Positions 27,036-36,564 are shown, counted from the stretch's first letter. The stretch is DNA of 64,000 bases from an uncultured Atopobiaceae bacterium (GCA_944320975.1 CALUJM010000006.1:1-64000), one strand, 5' to 3'. Numbers and translations: made by a program. The notes: generated by a model not told the origin, from the sequence alone.

Positions 27036-28088
27036 CTACTGTCCGCGGACCTTGCGGGCGATGCGGTCGGTGAACGAGAGGCTCTCGCGGCGGTCCTTGC
27101 CCCAGAACAGCAGCGCGACCATCCCGGGGCCCACGTGCGCGCCGATGACCGGTCCCACCGAGCTGTAGATGATGGGGACGTCGGCGCAGCCCGGCTCGCG
27201 GCGCACCTGCTCGGCGAGCCACATCGCGTCCTTCTCGGCATCCGCCGACACGATGGCCATGGGGAGCTTCTCGTCCCCGCCCTCGGCGCCGAGGTAGTTG
27301 GCCTTGAAGTCTGCCAGGATCGCGCGCAGGGCCTTCTTGCGGCCGCGGCACATGCCGCGCAGCGTGAGGGCTCCGTTGGTGTCATAGGAGAGCTCGGGCT
27401 TGATGTCGAGCTTGCCGCCCACCGTGGCCGCGGCCGGCGGGATGCGACCGCCGCGCGCGAGGGCGTCGAAGGAGTCGAGCGTGAAGTAGCCGTGGATGTA
27501 GTAGCGCGCCTCCTCGGCCCAGGCCACGAGCTCCTTTGCCGTGAGCCCCTTGGCAGCCTGGTTCACGGCCTCCAGGGCGAGCAGCTCGGCTGCCGCCGAC
27601 GGGCAGACGTTGTCCACGACGTAGATCTCGAAGTCGGGGTGGCTCTCGCGGACCATCTCGGCCGCCTGGCGGGCGGCGTCGACGCTCGAGGAGAGGCCGC
27701 GGGTGAAGGCCAGGTAGACCGTCGGCGTGCCCTCCTGCGCCGCGCGCTCGAAGACCTCGAGGTAGTGGCCCGGTGTGACGGCCGAGGTGGTGGCCGTCTC
27801 GCCGGCGCGCATGCGGTCGTAGAACTCCTTGGGGGTCATGGACTTCCAGAGGTCGTCGACGTGCTCCTCCCCGCTCATGACGTAGGTGAAGTTCACGACC
27901 TCGACCCCGAGCGCCTCGGCGACGCCGGGCGCGAAGTCGGCACAGGAGTCGACGATGATCCTCACGTTGGACGCGCGATGATACGCGCGGCCCAGGCGCG
28001 CAGCCTCCTGCGACGCCTGGGCGTTGGTGTCTGATTCGAGCCCCTGCGCGGCGGCCGGGACGTTGTTCGTGGTATCGCTACTGCTCAT
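27036..28088 (-). CDS. DegV family fatty-acid-binding protein
   Basis: 350 residues. DegV/FakB-type proteins bind a fatty acid and present it to the kinase FakA. Visible are IIVDSCADF near the N-terminus, TTSAVTPGHYLEVFE around the ligand Ser/Thr, and FDALARGGRIPPAAA. An N-terminal extension of about 40 residues (Ser/Asn/Ala-rich) precedes the domain. The start overlaps the hpf gene by 11 bp on the same strand. SADAEKDAMW is encoded over a GAGAAGGAC word. Confidence 0.88.
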   Translation of the reverse strand: MSSSDTTNNVPAAAQGLESDTNAQASQEAARLGRAYHRASNVRIIVDSCADFAPGVAEALGVEVVNFTYVMSGEEHVDDLWKSMTPKEFYDRMRAGETATTSAVTPGHYLEVFERAAQEGTPTVYLAFTRGLSSSVDAARQAAEMVRESHPDFEIYVVDNVCPSAAAELLALEAVNQAAKGLTAKELVAWAEEARYYIHGYFTLDSFDALARGGRIPPAAATVGGKLDIKPELSYDTNGALTLRGMCRGRKKALRAILADFKANYLGAEGGDEKLPMAIVSADAEKDAMWLAEQVRREPGCADVPIIYSSVGPVIGAHVGPGMVALLFWGKDRRESLSFTDRIARKVRGQ

Positions 28089-28671
28089 TCTCTTCCTCGA
28101 TCTTGGGCTTGATGATGCCGTACCCGCCGTTCTTGCGGTGGTAGATGACGTTGACGAGTCCGGTGGTGGCGTTGGTGAAGACGTAGAAGTCGTGGCCGAT
28201 GAGGTCGGTCTGGACGAGGGCCTCCTCCTCCGTCATGGGGAACAGGTCGATGTACTTCTCGCGCACGAGCTGGTCGTCCTCGGTCTCGTCCGGGGCGGGC
28301 TCGATGAGGGAGGCGAGGTCCTCCTGCGTCACTGCCCCGCTCTTGGCGGCGGCGACGCGCTGGCGGCGGTCGATGACGCGGGTCTTGTACTTGCGCAGCT
28401 GGCGGGTGACCTTGTCGGCGGCGTCGTCGATGGCGGCGAACATGTCATCGGAGCTCGCGACCACGCGCACGACGTTGTCACGGACGAAGACCGTGACCTC
28501 GCACGTCTTGCGCTCGGGGTTGGAGGGGTTCTTGTCGACGCGAAGAACGACATCGCAGGTCATGGGCTTGATATCGAACACCTTGAGCGCGTTTCCGACC
28601 TTCTCCTCAACGTGAGCGCGAAGAGAGTCGGAGACTCCCACCTTGCGGCCCGAGATCTTGATGTCAACCAT
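28078..28671 (-). CDS. hpf: Ribosome hibernation promoting factor, long form
   Basis: 197 residues. The N-terminal RaiA/HPF domain (MVDIKISGRKVGVSDSLRAH) binds in the ribosomal decoding centre. The C-terminal domain (EALVQTDLIGHDFYVFTNA, then YHRKNGGYGIIKPK) pairs ribosomes into 100S dimers. The ATG has AGGAGG. It is the first gene of a two-gene unit with degV. Confidence 0.95.
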   Translation of the reverse strand: MVDIKISGRKVGVSDSLRAHVEEKVGNALKVFDIKPMTCDVVLRVDKNPSNPERKTCEVTVFVRDNVVRVVASSDDMFAAIDDAADKVTRQLRKYKTRVIDRRQRVAAAKSGAVTQEDLASLIEPAPDETEDDQLVREKYIDLFPMTEEEALVQTDLIGHDFYVFTNATTGLVNVIYHRKNGGYGIIKPKIEEENEQ

Positions 28672-28836
28672 GCGAACCTCCTAACGATTGCCATGGGCGG
28701 TCGCGGCTGGCGCGTCCGCTCCTAGGACATTGATACCCAAATGCGGGCGGGGCATTCCCCCCACATCCGGTCACCAACTGCCTGAGCGGCATGGTCCTCT
28801 CGGCGTGCGTCGGCCGCGCGCCCGAGGACGGGCCGG

Positions 28837-29889
28837 CTACAGGTACTCGGTCTCGTCGGTCGCGGCGTCGTCGGCAGAGGTCTGGTCCGCGGCCTCGCCG
28901 TCCTGCTCGTCGGTCGTCTCGCCGTCCTCGTCCGCGGCCTCGCCGTCCTGCTCGTCCGCGTCCTGGCCCTGCGGCTCGGGCAGGCCCGTGACGGTCGTGG
29001 CCTCGGTGAGGACCGGGAACTCGCCCACCCAGCGGCTCTTGGCGATGTCCGCGACGCCGTTGGACTGGATCTCGTCGAGCGCCAGCTCGACGTTGGCCTG
29101 GAGCTCCGTGGAGTCGGTGGACACGCCGATGCCCACGGGCACGGGCGCGTCGAGGGTCCCCGCGAAGAAGACGCTGTCGTAGCTGCAGGCGAGGTAGGCG
29201 CCCGCGTAGGCATCGCAGACCACGTAGTCGACCGAGCCGGAGGAGAGCGCGTCGAAGGCCTCGTTGAGGTTGGAGAAGGTCTGCTCGGAGACGCCCAGGC
29301 CCAGCTCCTCGAGGGCGGCCTGCGAGACCGAGTTGTCCTGGACGCCCACCGTGGCGCCGCTGAGCTCGGACGCGGCGACGGGGACCGACGCGACCTCGGA
29401 GGAGCTGAAGACGCCCAGCGCGCTCTGGGCGTAGGAGCCCACCACGGCGCAGTTGGTCTCCGTCGACTCCACGCCCATGACGATGTCGCACGACGCGACG
29501 CCCGAGGCGACGTTTTGGATGGTGACGAACTCGACGCTGCCGAGGCCGAGCTCGTCGGCCAGGGCGTAGGCGGTGTCGATGTCGATGCCCATGTGCGAGT
29601 CCCCGTCTCCGGCGATGACGAACGGGGCGGTGCCGGCGGTCTGGACGCCCACCGTGAGGGTCCCGGGCGTGATCAGGTCGGCATCGCTCACGGCGGGCAC
29701 GAGCTCGTCGCGGCGCTGCGCGCGGGCCTCGTCCACCGAGACGGGGTCGGTGAAGTCGCGGACGACGCTCTGGATGGCGTCGTTCACCTCGGTGGGGACG
29801 CCGGGGATGCCCGAGCACCCCGTGACGAGCGTGAGAGAGAGGACGGCGGCGGCCGCCCCCAGGACAGTGTGGATTCGCGAGCGCTCCAT
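28837..29889 (-). CDS. Solute-binding lipoprotein (family 3 type)
   Basis: 350 residues. A signal peptide with lipobox LVTGC (Cys about residue 25) anchors it outside the membrane. The body resembles amino-acid-type periplasmic binding proteins (GTLTVGVQTAGTAPFVIAGD, MGIDIDTAYALADELGLGSV, VGVQDNSVSQAALEELG). The last 50 residues are acidic imperfect repeats of DEQDGEAADEDGE type. No permease or ATPase is next to it, so it is an orphan binding protein or partner of a distant ABC transporter. GGGAG precedes the ATG. Confidence 0.85.
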   Translation of the reverse strand: MERSRIHTVLGAAAAVLSLTLVTGCSGIPGVPTEVNDAIQSVVRDFTDPVSVDEARAQRRDELVPAVSDADLITPGTLTVGVQTAGTAPFVIAGDGDSHMGIDIDTAYALADELGLGSVEFVTIQNVASGVASCDIVMGVESTETNCAVVGSYAQSALGVFSSSEVASVPVAASELSGATVGVQDNSVSQAALEELGLGVSEQTFSNLNEAFDALSSGSVDYVVCDAYAGAYLACSYDSVFFAGTLDAPVPVGIGVSTDSTELQANVELALDEIQSNGVADIAKSRWVGEFPVLTEATTVTGLPEPQGQDADEQDGEAADEDGETTDEQDGEAADQTSADDAATDETEYL

Positions 29890-30291
29890 GGCAGACTCCC
29901 GTCAACGCGTTCTTATCGTGCGCCTCTCCCAGCTGACCTGGTCTTTGCCCCCACACCCGCGCACCGGGGACGTCGCTTGCGGCGCCGCGGCGCCTCCACT
30001 GTTGCCCCTCTCGCCCGCGAGGCCGGATGCCTCATGAGTATGACGGGCGGTGCGACTTACCTCTAGGACGAGCCATGATCGCCCGCACGCGCACGCACGG
30101 GCTTACGTGGATCCCTTTGCCCTCGTCTGGCATGGACTAGGGCGGTGCCGGGGGCGCCGCCCGCAACCACAGACCTGGTCGAGACGTCTGTCAAGTATAA
30201 CCCCTCCCGGCAGGACCCGGGGGCGGGGGACAAATACCGGGGGGCGGGAGGCGGGAGCGTCGTCCCGGAGACGTTCGCCCCGCCGCCGCGG
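29890..30291. other. 400-bp gap without a recognised gene
   Basis: Upstream of the lipoprotein gene (minus strand) and behind comF. On the minus strand there is a TTATACT box at about 30196-30202, followed by stems ACAGAC/GTCTGT and GGGCGG/CCGCCC, so a structured leader is possible. I could not match it to a riboswitch class or to RNase P, tmRNA or SRP RNA. One GTTCTTATCG variant of the common word is at 29909. Confidence 0.4.
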
Positions 30292-31023
30292 CTACCAGAC
30301 GCGAGCGAGGACGCATGCCGTGACCTGTGCCGCGCCGCGGGCGAGAAGGGCGCGGGAGGCCTCGTTCAGGGACGCGCCGGTCGTGGCGACGTCATCGAGC
30401 AGCAGCAGTCGCGCTCCCGACACGTCCTCGACGGCGCGCATCGTGCCGGCGAGGTTCTCCGCGCGCTCGGAGCGGCCGAGCTCGCGCTGGTCGCGGGCGC
30501 GCGGGCGGACCAGCACGTCGGCCAGGGGAATCCCCGAGATCGCGGCCAGCTCGCGGGACACGAGCTCCATGTGGTCGTAGCCGCGCCGGGAGCAGGCGGC
30601 GGCCGTCGCCGGGACGAAGCACACCCCGTCGACGCGTGAGGGCGAGAAGCGCGGGAGGCCGTCGGCGGCGGGCCACGCGGACGCCTCCTCGAGGGCGGTG
30701 AGCATGGCGGCCGCCATCACCGGCGCCAGGCGCAGCTCGTGGGCATCCTTCAGCGCCGTGACCATGCGGGCGGGCGCGCCGCGGAACCCGAGGGCGGCCA
30801 CGGTCGCGCGGGGGACCCAGGTGCCGTCGCACTCCGTGCAGGTGAGAAACCCGTACGGCGCGCCGCACGTCGGGCACGCCAGGCGCTGCTCGACCCACGG
30901 CAGCGCGGCTCGGCACTCGTCGCAGAGAAGCTCGCCGGGCTGGTCGCACCCCGCGCAGCGCGTGGGCCACAGGGCCTCCGCGAGGCCCTCCCCCAGCTGG
31001 GCGACAAGACGGCCGATACGCAT
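30292..31023 (-). CDS. comF: ComF-family phosphoribosyltransferase-like protein
   Basis: 243 residues. An N-terminal zinc finger (CAGCDQPGELLCDECRAALP and CPTCGAPYG...CTEC) is followed by a phosphoribosyltransferase-fold domain with the pyrophosphate loop LLLLDDVATTGAS. ComF proteins are needed for taking transforming DNA into the cytosol in Bacillus and Haemophilus. No comEA/comEC is in the window. Its presence fits the dispersed-motif hypothesis for DNA uptake, though ComF is widespread. The start is ATG 31023 with AAGGGGG. Divergent from the next gene. Confidence 0.9.
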   Translation of the reverse strand: MRIGRLVAQLGEGLAEALWPTRCAGCDQPGELLCDECRAALPWVEQRLACPTCGAPYGFLTCTECDGTWVPRATVAALGFRGAPARMVTALKDAHELRLAPVMAAAMLTALEEASAWPAADGLPRFSPSRVDGVCFVPATAAACSRRGYDHMELVSRELAAISGIPLADVLVRPRARDQRELGRSERAENLAGTMRAVEDVSGARLLLLDDVATTGASLNEASRALLARGAAQVTACVLARVW

Positions 31024-31205
31024 GCGACCCCCTTCCGTTCGCGGATGGGGGTCGCCTCGGTGAGGGTAGCGTAGCACAAGGGCGGGCGCACGAGGGAAGA
31101 GCCGCGCGGTGTAGGATGGTCCCAGAATCCGTCCGCGTCCCCGTCGGTCCGGATTTCCCGGGCGCCGCGGGGCCCCGGCGCAATGGCGGGGCGAGAGGAG
31201 GGGCA

Positions 31206-32384
31206 ATGAGAACGATCGTCTGCGACCTCACGCGCGCGCAGCTCTCGGCCTCCGGCCTCGCGCACGACGCCGCGATCTGCCGCGAGGAGCTCGCGGCGGG
31301 CGCCGACTGCACGGGCTGCTTCGGCTGCTGGGTGCGCACACCCGGCGCCTGCGTCATACGCGACGACCTCGGCGACCTCGGCGTTCTTCTCGCCCGCACG
31401 GACGAGCTGGCGGTGGTGTCGCGCATGACGTTCGGATGGGTCTCCCCGCTCGTCAAGCGCGCGCTCGACCGCTCGATCGGCTACCTGCACCCCGACTTCC
31501 GCGTGGCTGACGGCCAGCTGCACCACCGCATGCGCTACGCGGGCCACGATCTGGCGCTGAGCCTGCGGCTCTACGGGCCCTCCACGGGGTCCGAGCGCGC
31601 ATGCGCCCGGGCCGTCGCCGCGGCCAACGCCCTCAACCTGGGCGCGCGCCTGACAGGCGTCCGGTTTCCCGCAGACGAGAAGGACCTGGCTGCCGAGAAT
31701 GACGCGCCCCCCGTCGCCGCGGCCGAGCCGCCCGTGCCCGGGCGCGGCCTTCCTCGTCGCGTCGCCCTTGTGAACGCGAGCCCACGCAGGAGCCGCTCCG
31801 CCACCGCGCGCCTGCTCGGCGACCTCGCCGAGGCCCTGCCCGTCTACGCGCGGATGGCCGGCGTCGACGCTCCGGAGCTCGTGTGCGCGACGGCGCGCGA
31901 CGCGGGCCTGCCCGCCGGCTGCGACGCCGTGGTCCTGGGCTACCCGCTCTACGTGGATGCGCTGCCGAGCGGACTGGTTGACCTGCTGGTTCGTGCGCGT
32001 GGCGAGCTTGCTCCGGGCACGCGGGTCTATGCCCTCGCCAACATGGGGTTCTATGAGGCGGAGCAGGTCTCGCCGTCCTTCTCGGTCATCGAGGGCTTCT
32101 GCGCCGAGGCGGGGCTCTGCTGGTCGGGCGGGGTGGCCGTGGGCGCGGGCGGCATGGTGCTGCCCGTTGCCAGGACGCCGCGCATGGGCATGATGCGCCG
32201 CGGCGTCTCCGAGGCGGTCGACCAGCTGGTCACGGCGCTGCTCGCGGGCGCGGACGCCGGAGCGATAGAAGCGCGACCGCCCGTCCCGCGCTTTGCGTAC
32301 AAGCTCGCCGCCGAGGCGCAGTGGCGCCGCCTCGCGCGCGAGCACGGCGCCGACCTCGACGCGCGCCCCGCGGACGCAGGCTGA
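31206..32384 (+). CDS. Flavodoxin-fold NAD(P)H-dependent reductase-like protein
   Basis: 392 residues. The first half looks like an NADPH-dependent FMN reductase of the iron-sulfur flavoprotein type (CTGCFGCWVRTPGACVIRDD, then SRMTFGWVSPLVKRALDR). The second half is another flavodoxin-like unit (VALVNASPRRSRSATARLL, CDAVVLGYPLYVDALPSG). A duplicated flavin-fold protein seems likely. The hinge EKDLAAEN is encoded over a GAGAAGGAC word. ATG 31206 follows GGAGGGG. Electron donor and substrate are unknown. Confidence 0.75.
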   Translation: MRTIVCDLTRAQLSASGLAHDAAICREELAAGADCTGCFGCWVRTPGACVIRDDLGDLGVLLARTDELAVVSRMTFGWVSPLVKRALDRSIGYLHPDFRVADGQLHHRMRYAGHDLALSLRLYGPSTGSERACARAVAAANALNLGARLTGVRFPADEKDLAAENDAPPVAAAEPPVPGRGLPRRVALVNASPRRSRSATARLLGDLAEALPVYARMAGVDAPELVCATARDAGLPAGCDAVVLGYPLYVDALPSGLVDLLVRARGELAPGTRVYALANMGFYEAEQVSPSFSVIEGFCAEAGLCWSGGVAVGAGGMVLPVARTPRMGMMRRGVSEAVDQLVTALLAGADAGAIEARPPVPRFAYKLAAEAQWRRLAREHGADLDARPADAG

Positions 32385-32399
32385 GCCGCGGGCGGACGT

Positions 32400-32690
32400 C
32401 CTTCTCGGCCGTCCCTCCGCCCGCACTTCTCGCCCGCACTCGTTGCCCGCACTTCTTGCCCGCACTCATGAGTGCGGGCCGGAACGCACTCGATGCGCGC
32501 ACTTGGGGGCAGACGCCGAGACGCCGCGCGCACTCGATGCCCCGGGACGCAAAACCGCCCGCACTTCTTGCCCGCACTCATGAGTGCGGGCCGGCACCCG
32601 AGCGATACCGAGAAGTGCGGGCGGGATCCAAGCGGACGCCGAGAAGTGCGGGCCGGCACCCGAGCGATGCCGAGAAGTGCGCGGGGCCTA
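32400..32690. repeat. GC-rich repeat cluster of CCCGCACT units
   Basis: Direct and inverted copies of CCCGCACTTCTTGCCCGCAC and CACTCATGAGTGCGGGC (about 32449-32475 and 32561-32593), plus three copies of CCGAGAAGTGCG, a one-base variant of the common word. It fills the space between convergent genes; no open gene. Probably a dense run of degraded palindromes. Confidence 0.75.
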
Positions 32691-33698
32691 GCGCGCGAAG
32701 AGCGCGCAGGCGTTGTTCCAGAAGGCGTCGTAGGTCGCCTGGCGCGTGCCGCGGCCGCCCTTCTCGCGGACGTCGGCCACCGTCGCGGCCGTGAACGCGA
32801 CCATCGCGGGCTCGCACTCAGCGCCGCGCAGGGGCACCGGAGCCATGTAGGGGCTGTCGGTCTCCGTGAGCAGGTAGCGCTCTGCGCAGAACGTCGCGGC
32901 CTCGCGGATGTCGTCGGAGCGCGTGAAGGTCACCGCGCCGCCGAAGGCGATGCGGCAGTCCAGGCGCGTGAAGCTCTCGAGCACCCTGATGCCGCTCGTG
33001 AAGCAGTGCAGGTCGCAGCCGGCCTCGGGAACGCCCTCCTCCTCGAGGATGCGCGCGGCGTCGCGGTGCGCGCCGCAGCGGACGTCGTTGGCGGCGTCGC
33101 GGATGTGCAGCTGCACGGGCAGCCCCAGCTCGCCCGCGAGGCGCAGGTGCGCGCGGAAGACCTCCTCCTGCACCGGGTAGGGCACCGTGCTGGAGGGGCC
33201 GTAGTCCAGGCCGAACTCGCCCACGCCCACGCAGCGGGGGCTGGCCAGCAGCTCGCGCAGGCGGGCCATGACGTCGTCATCGAACTTCTCGGCGCCGTAG
33301 GGGTGCGCGCCGGCGACGATGCGCACGTTGTCGAGGAGGTCGGGCGCGTCGTAGCCCTCGAAGGCGGGCGGGACGAAGCCGTGCTCCGCGCAGGCGGCGA
33401 GCCCGGCGCGGGCGCGCTCGACCTGCTCGTCGAGCCAGCTCAGCAGCGCGGGGACGCTCTCCCACCTGCGGGGGACGTCGTCGATGGGGTCGATGGGAAC
33501 CACGAGCAGGCGCACGCCCGCGAGCGCCGCGCGCACGAGCGCGACCGCGGGGTCGAGCTCGCGGAAGCTCGTGAGGTGGCCGTGGGTGTCCGCGAGCGGC
33601 GCGAGCGGCTCGGGCATCGTGTACGCGACGCCCTTGTAGTCGTGGAAGAGCTCGCCGTCGGCGAGCGAGAGGTCCTCGAAGGAGACGGGGTTGGACAT
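32688..33698 (-). CDS. tatD: TatD family DNase
   Basis: 336 residues, a TIM-barrel metal hydrolase. Metal ligands are in DTHGHL (HxH), GVGEFGLDYG, QLHIRDA, LHCFTSG and TETDSPY, all in the right order. Members are DNases and D-aminoacyl-tRNA deacylases. It is somewhat longer than the usual 260 residues because of an N-terminal leader and an insert before VRIVAGAHPYG. Follows rsmA on the same strand after 9 bp. Confidence 0.92.
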   Translation of the reverse strand: MSNPVSFEDLSLADGELFHDYKGVAYTMPEPLAPLADTHGHLTSFRELDPAVALVRAALAGVRLLVVPIDPIDDVPRRWESVPALLSWLDEQVERARAGLAACAEHGFVPPAFEGYDAPDLLDNVRIVAGAHPYGAEKFDDDVMARLRELLASPRCVGVGEFGLDYGPSSTVPYPVQEEVFRAHLRLAGELGLPVQLHIRDAANDVRCGAHRDAARILEEEGVPEAGCDLHCFTSGIRVLESFTRLDCRIAFGGAVTFTRSDDIREAATFCAERYLLTETDSPYMAPVPLRGAECEPAMVAFTAATVADVREKGGRGTRQATYDAFWNNACALFAR

Positions 33699-33707
33699 GG
33701 TGTGCTC

Positions 33708-34568
33708 CTAGCTCTGGTTCCTACACGAAAGCGCCTCGGCGAGGCGGACGAAGTCCTCGGGCGCCAGGGTCTCGGCCCGGCAGGTGGGCGCGATGCCGCA
33801 GGCGGCGAAGGCCGCGTCGAGCGCGTCCTTATCATAGCCCGAGGCGGACATGGAGTTGCGGATGGTCTTGCGGCGCTGCGCGAAGGCGGCGTCGATCACG
33901 GCGGACACGGGCGCGACGAGCTCCGGCGCCACGAGCGGCGCGCGGTCGATGCGCACCACCGCGGAGTTCACGTGCGGCGGCGGCATGAAGTTGCCCGGGC
34001 CCACCTCGAAGCGCCCGGTCACGCGGCCGAGAAGCGCGAGCTTCGCCGTGTACGCGCCGTAGGTGCGGTTGCCCGGCGCGGCGCAGATGCGGTCCGCGAC
34101 CTCGGCCTGCACCATCACCACGGCGCGGCGCAGCTCCGGCATTGACTGCATGAAGGCCAGGATGATCGTGGCGGCCACGTTGTAGGGCAGGTTCGAGACG
34201 AGCGCGGTGGGCGAGCCGCCGGCGGCCTCCGCGATCTTCTCTGCCGGGACGCGCAGGGCGTCGCCCATGATAAACGAGAAGTTCGGGTGCGCCGCGGCGT
34301 GGGCCGAGAGCACGGGCTCGAGCTCGCGGTCCATCTCGACGGAGACCACGCGCCCCGCCTCGGCGAGAAGTGCCAGCGTGAGCGTGCCGATGCCGGGGCC
34401 CACCTCGAGCACGCGCTCGTCGGGCGACAGCTCCGCCAGCGCCATGATCTTCTCGATCACGGCGTTGTTGACCAGGAAGTTCTGGCCCAAGCTGTGCTTG
34501 GTGGCGAGCCCGTAGGCCTCGAGGAGCGCCCTCGTGGCGCCGGGGCTCGCCAGCGGAGACCCTGCCAC
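33708..34568 (-). CDS. rsmA: 16S rRNA dimethyladenosine transferase (KsgA)
   Basis: Methylates A1518 and A1519 of 16S rRNA. 286 residues: KHSLGQNFLVN, SAM motif VLEVGPGIGTLTLALL, catalytic NLPYNVAA and the C-terminal MPPPHVNSAVVRID. The start is GTG 34568, 5 bp behind the metG stop, so the two are coupled. The reading frame is open far upstream, but only this start gives a normal KsgA N-terminus. Confidence 0.95.
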   Translation of the reverse strand: MAGSPLASPGATRALLEAYGLATKHSLGQNFLVNNAVIEKIMALAELSPDERVLEVGPGIGTLTLALLAEAGRVVSVEMDRELEPVLSAHAAAHPNFSFIMGDALRVPAEKIAEAAGGSPTALVSNLPYNVAATIILAFMQSMPELRRAVVMVQAEVADRICAAPGNRTYGAYTAKLALLGRVTGRFEVGPGNFMPPPHVNSAVVRIDRAPLVAPELVAPVSAVIDAAFAQRRKTIRNSMSASGYDKDALDAAFAACGIAPTCRAETLAPEDFVRLAEALSCRNQS

Positions 34569-34573
34569 GGCGC

Positions 34574-36184
34574 CTACTTCTTCGCCGTGTCGAGGCGCGG
34601 GAAGAGCGCGTCGCCCTTGGTCACGGGCACGCCGCCGGCAAGGCCGCCCCAGGCGCAGGCGGCGCGCAGGTCGTCGGTGGACGCCTCGGCCTCGAGCGAC
34701 ATGCGGCGCAGGACCTCGGCAGAGGTCTCGGGCATGAACGGCGCGAGCAGGTGGGCGCAGATGCGGATGGACTCGAGCAGGTCGCGGATGATGTCGGCGA
34801 GCTCGCCGGCGCGCTCCGGGTCCTTGGCCACGGCCCAGGGCGCGGAGTCCTCGATGAAGTGGTTGGCGGCGTGGACGAGCTCCATCACCGCGTCCTTGGC
34901 GCCGGCGTAGTCGAAGACCTCCATACGGCTCGCGTAGCGCTCGTAGATGCCCTCGGCCACACCGCGGAGCACGCCGTCCTTCTCGGCCCAGCCCGCCGGG
35001 CACTCCGGCGTCGCGCCGTCGAAGTACTTGGCGCTCATGTTGAGCGAGCGGGACACGAGGTTGCCCCAGCTGTTGGCGAGGTCGGCGTTGTATACCTGCT
35101 CCATGCGCTCGAAGGAGATGGCAGAGTCGTCGCCGTGGACCACGTCGGTCATGAAGTAGTAGCGGTAGCCCTCGACGCCCAGCAGGTTGATGACGTCGCG
35201 CGGGGCGATCGCGTTGCCGCGGGACTTGGACATCTTCTCCGCCTGGCCGGTCTCGGGGTTGCGCACCGTGAGGAAGCCGTGAACGAAGACGTGCTCGGGC
35301 AGGGCCTCGCCGATGGCCATGAGCATCGCGGGCCAGAGGATGCAGTGGAAGCGGATGATGTCCTTGCCGATGAGGTGGCACTGGGCCGGCCAGCGGCGCG
35401 CGAGCTCGGCCACGGAGGCCGGGTCGTCGAGGCTGTAGCCCACAGCGGTCATGTAGTTGAGCAGAGCGTCGAACCACACGTAGGTGACGTGCTTGTCGTC
35501 GAAGGGGACCTTGATGCCCCAGTCGAAGGTCGTGCGGGAGACCGAGGTGTCCGTGAGGCCGCCCTCGACGAAGCTGCGGACCTCGTTCATGCGGAAGTCG
35601 GGCTGGACGAAGTCGGGGTGCTCGTCGTAGAGCGCCAGGAGGCGGTCCTGGAAGGCGGAGAGCTTGAAGAAGTAGGACTCCTCCTGGACGCGCTCCAGCG
35701 GGCGGCCGCAGTCCGGGCAGAGGTGCTCGCCCTTGGTGCCGCGCTCCTCGTCGGCCTTCTCGACCTGGGTCTCGGTGAAGTAGGTCTCCTCCGGCACGCA
35801 GTACCAGCCGTCGTAGGAGCCCTTGTAGAGGTAGCCCGACTCGAGCATGCGGTCCCAGAGGTACTGGACCGCGTGGTGCTGGCGGGGCTCGGTGGTGCGG
35901 ATGAAGTCGTCGTTGGAGACCTCGAGCTCGCTCCAGAGGTCCTGGAAGAGCGGGGCCTGGGAGTCGCACCACTGCTGCGGGGTCATGTCGTGCTGGGCGG
36001 CGGCCTCGGCGACCTTCTCGCCGTGCTCGTCCATGCCGGTCAGGAACTTGACGTCGTAGCCCGCGGCGCGGCGGAAGCGCGCCTGGACGTCGGCGAGCAG
36101 GGTGCAGTACGCGGTGCCCAGGTGCGGCGCGGCGTTGACGTAGTAGATCGGGGTGGTGACGAAGTAGGACGGCTTCTCTGCCAT
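34574..36184 (-). CDS. metG: Methionyl-tRNA synthetase
   Basis: 536 residues, class I. The HIGH-type motif is in PIYYVNAAPHLGTAY and KMSKS in KMSKSRGNAI; the zinc site CPDCGRPL is present once, and there is no C-terminal tRNA-binding domain (short form). GWAEKDGVLRG is encoded over a GAGAAGGAC word. First gene of metG-rsmA-tatD. Confidence 0.97.
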   Translation of the reverse strand: MAEKPSYFVTTPIYYVNAAPHLGTAYCTLLADVQARFRRAAGYDVKFLTGMDEHGEKVAEAAAQHDMTPQQWCDSQAPLFQDLWSELEVSNDDFIRTTEPRQHHAVQYLWDRMLESGYLYKGSYDGWYCVPEETYFTETQVEKADEERGTKGEHLCPDCGRPLERVQEESYFFKLSAFQDRLLALYDEHPDFVQPDFRMNEVRSFVEGGLTDTSVSRTTFDWGIKVPFDDKHVTYVWFDALLNYMTAVGYSLDDPASVAELARRWPAQCHLIGKDIIRFHCILWPAMLMAIGEALPEHVFVHGFLTVRNPETGQAEKMSKSRGNAIAPRDVINLLGVEGYRYYFMTDVVHGDDSAISFERMEQVYNADLANSWGNLVSRSLNMSAKYFDGATPECPAGWAEKDGVLRGVAEGIYERYASRMEVFDYAGAKDAVMELVHAANHFIEDSAPWAVAKDPERAGELADIIRDLLESIRICAHLLAPFMPETSAEVLRRMSLEAEASTDDLRAACAWGGLAGGVPVTKGDALFPRLDTAKK

Positions 36185-36350
36185 AGGTGCTCCTCATGAC
36201 GGACTTTGGCATGCGGGGTCGATTGTACTATTCCGAGCCGATCCGCGGGCCGGGCGGCCATCGGCCGCGGCGGCGCCACGGGCCGACGTTCTTCTCGCCC
36301 GCCGCAGTCCCCTGCCCCGCCGCGGCCCCCGTGGCCCTGCGGCCCCGACG

Positions 36351-36475
36351 AACTTGGATACGTCTGTACTTTAGCCTCGGCCCCCATGTTTGCTCTCCGC
36401 GTATACGCAGGTAGACGGGCCGGAGGTTTTTCTCATCCATTCGAACGGGCAGTTTAAGTACAGACGTAGGCGAGT
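36351..36475. repeat. MITE-like palindromic element
   Basis: Ends TACGTCTGTACTT and AAGTACAGACGTA are inverted over about 21 bp with 5 mismatches. The inside has CCCATGTTT, CGCGTATACGCAGG and GTTTTTCTC, a variant of the common word. No coding capacity. Lies upstream of metG. Confidence 0.65.
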
Positions 36476-36564
36476 TTGTGCCCCTGCGGGGCAGGCCGAG
36501 CCGGCGGCGGGCGTGGTTCGGGCCGACTGTCACTCCCCCGCCGCGGCGGCGCGCCAAAGAGTGG

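Noticed and set aside
29890-30291. RNase P RNA, tmRNA or SRP RNA in the 400-bp gap
   Set aside because: The conserved core words of these RNAs are absent on both strands.
33708-36212. An 834-residue frame that would fuse metG-antiframe sequence to rsmA
   Set aside because: The upstream part is the wrong frame of metG. KsgA begins normally at GTG 34568, 5 bp behind the metG stop.
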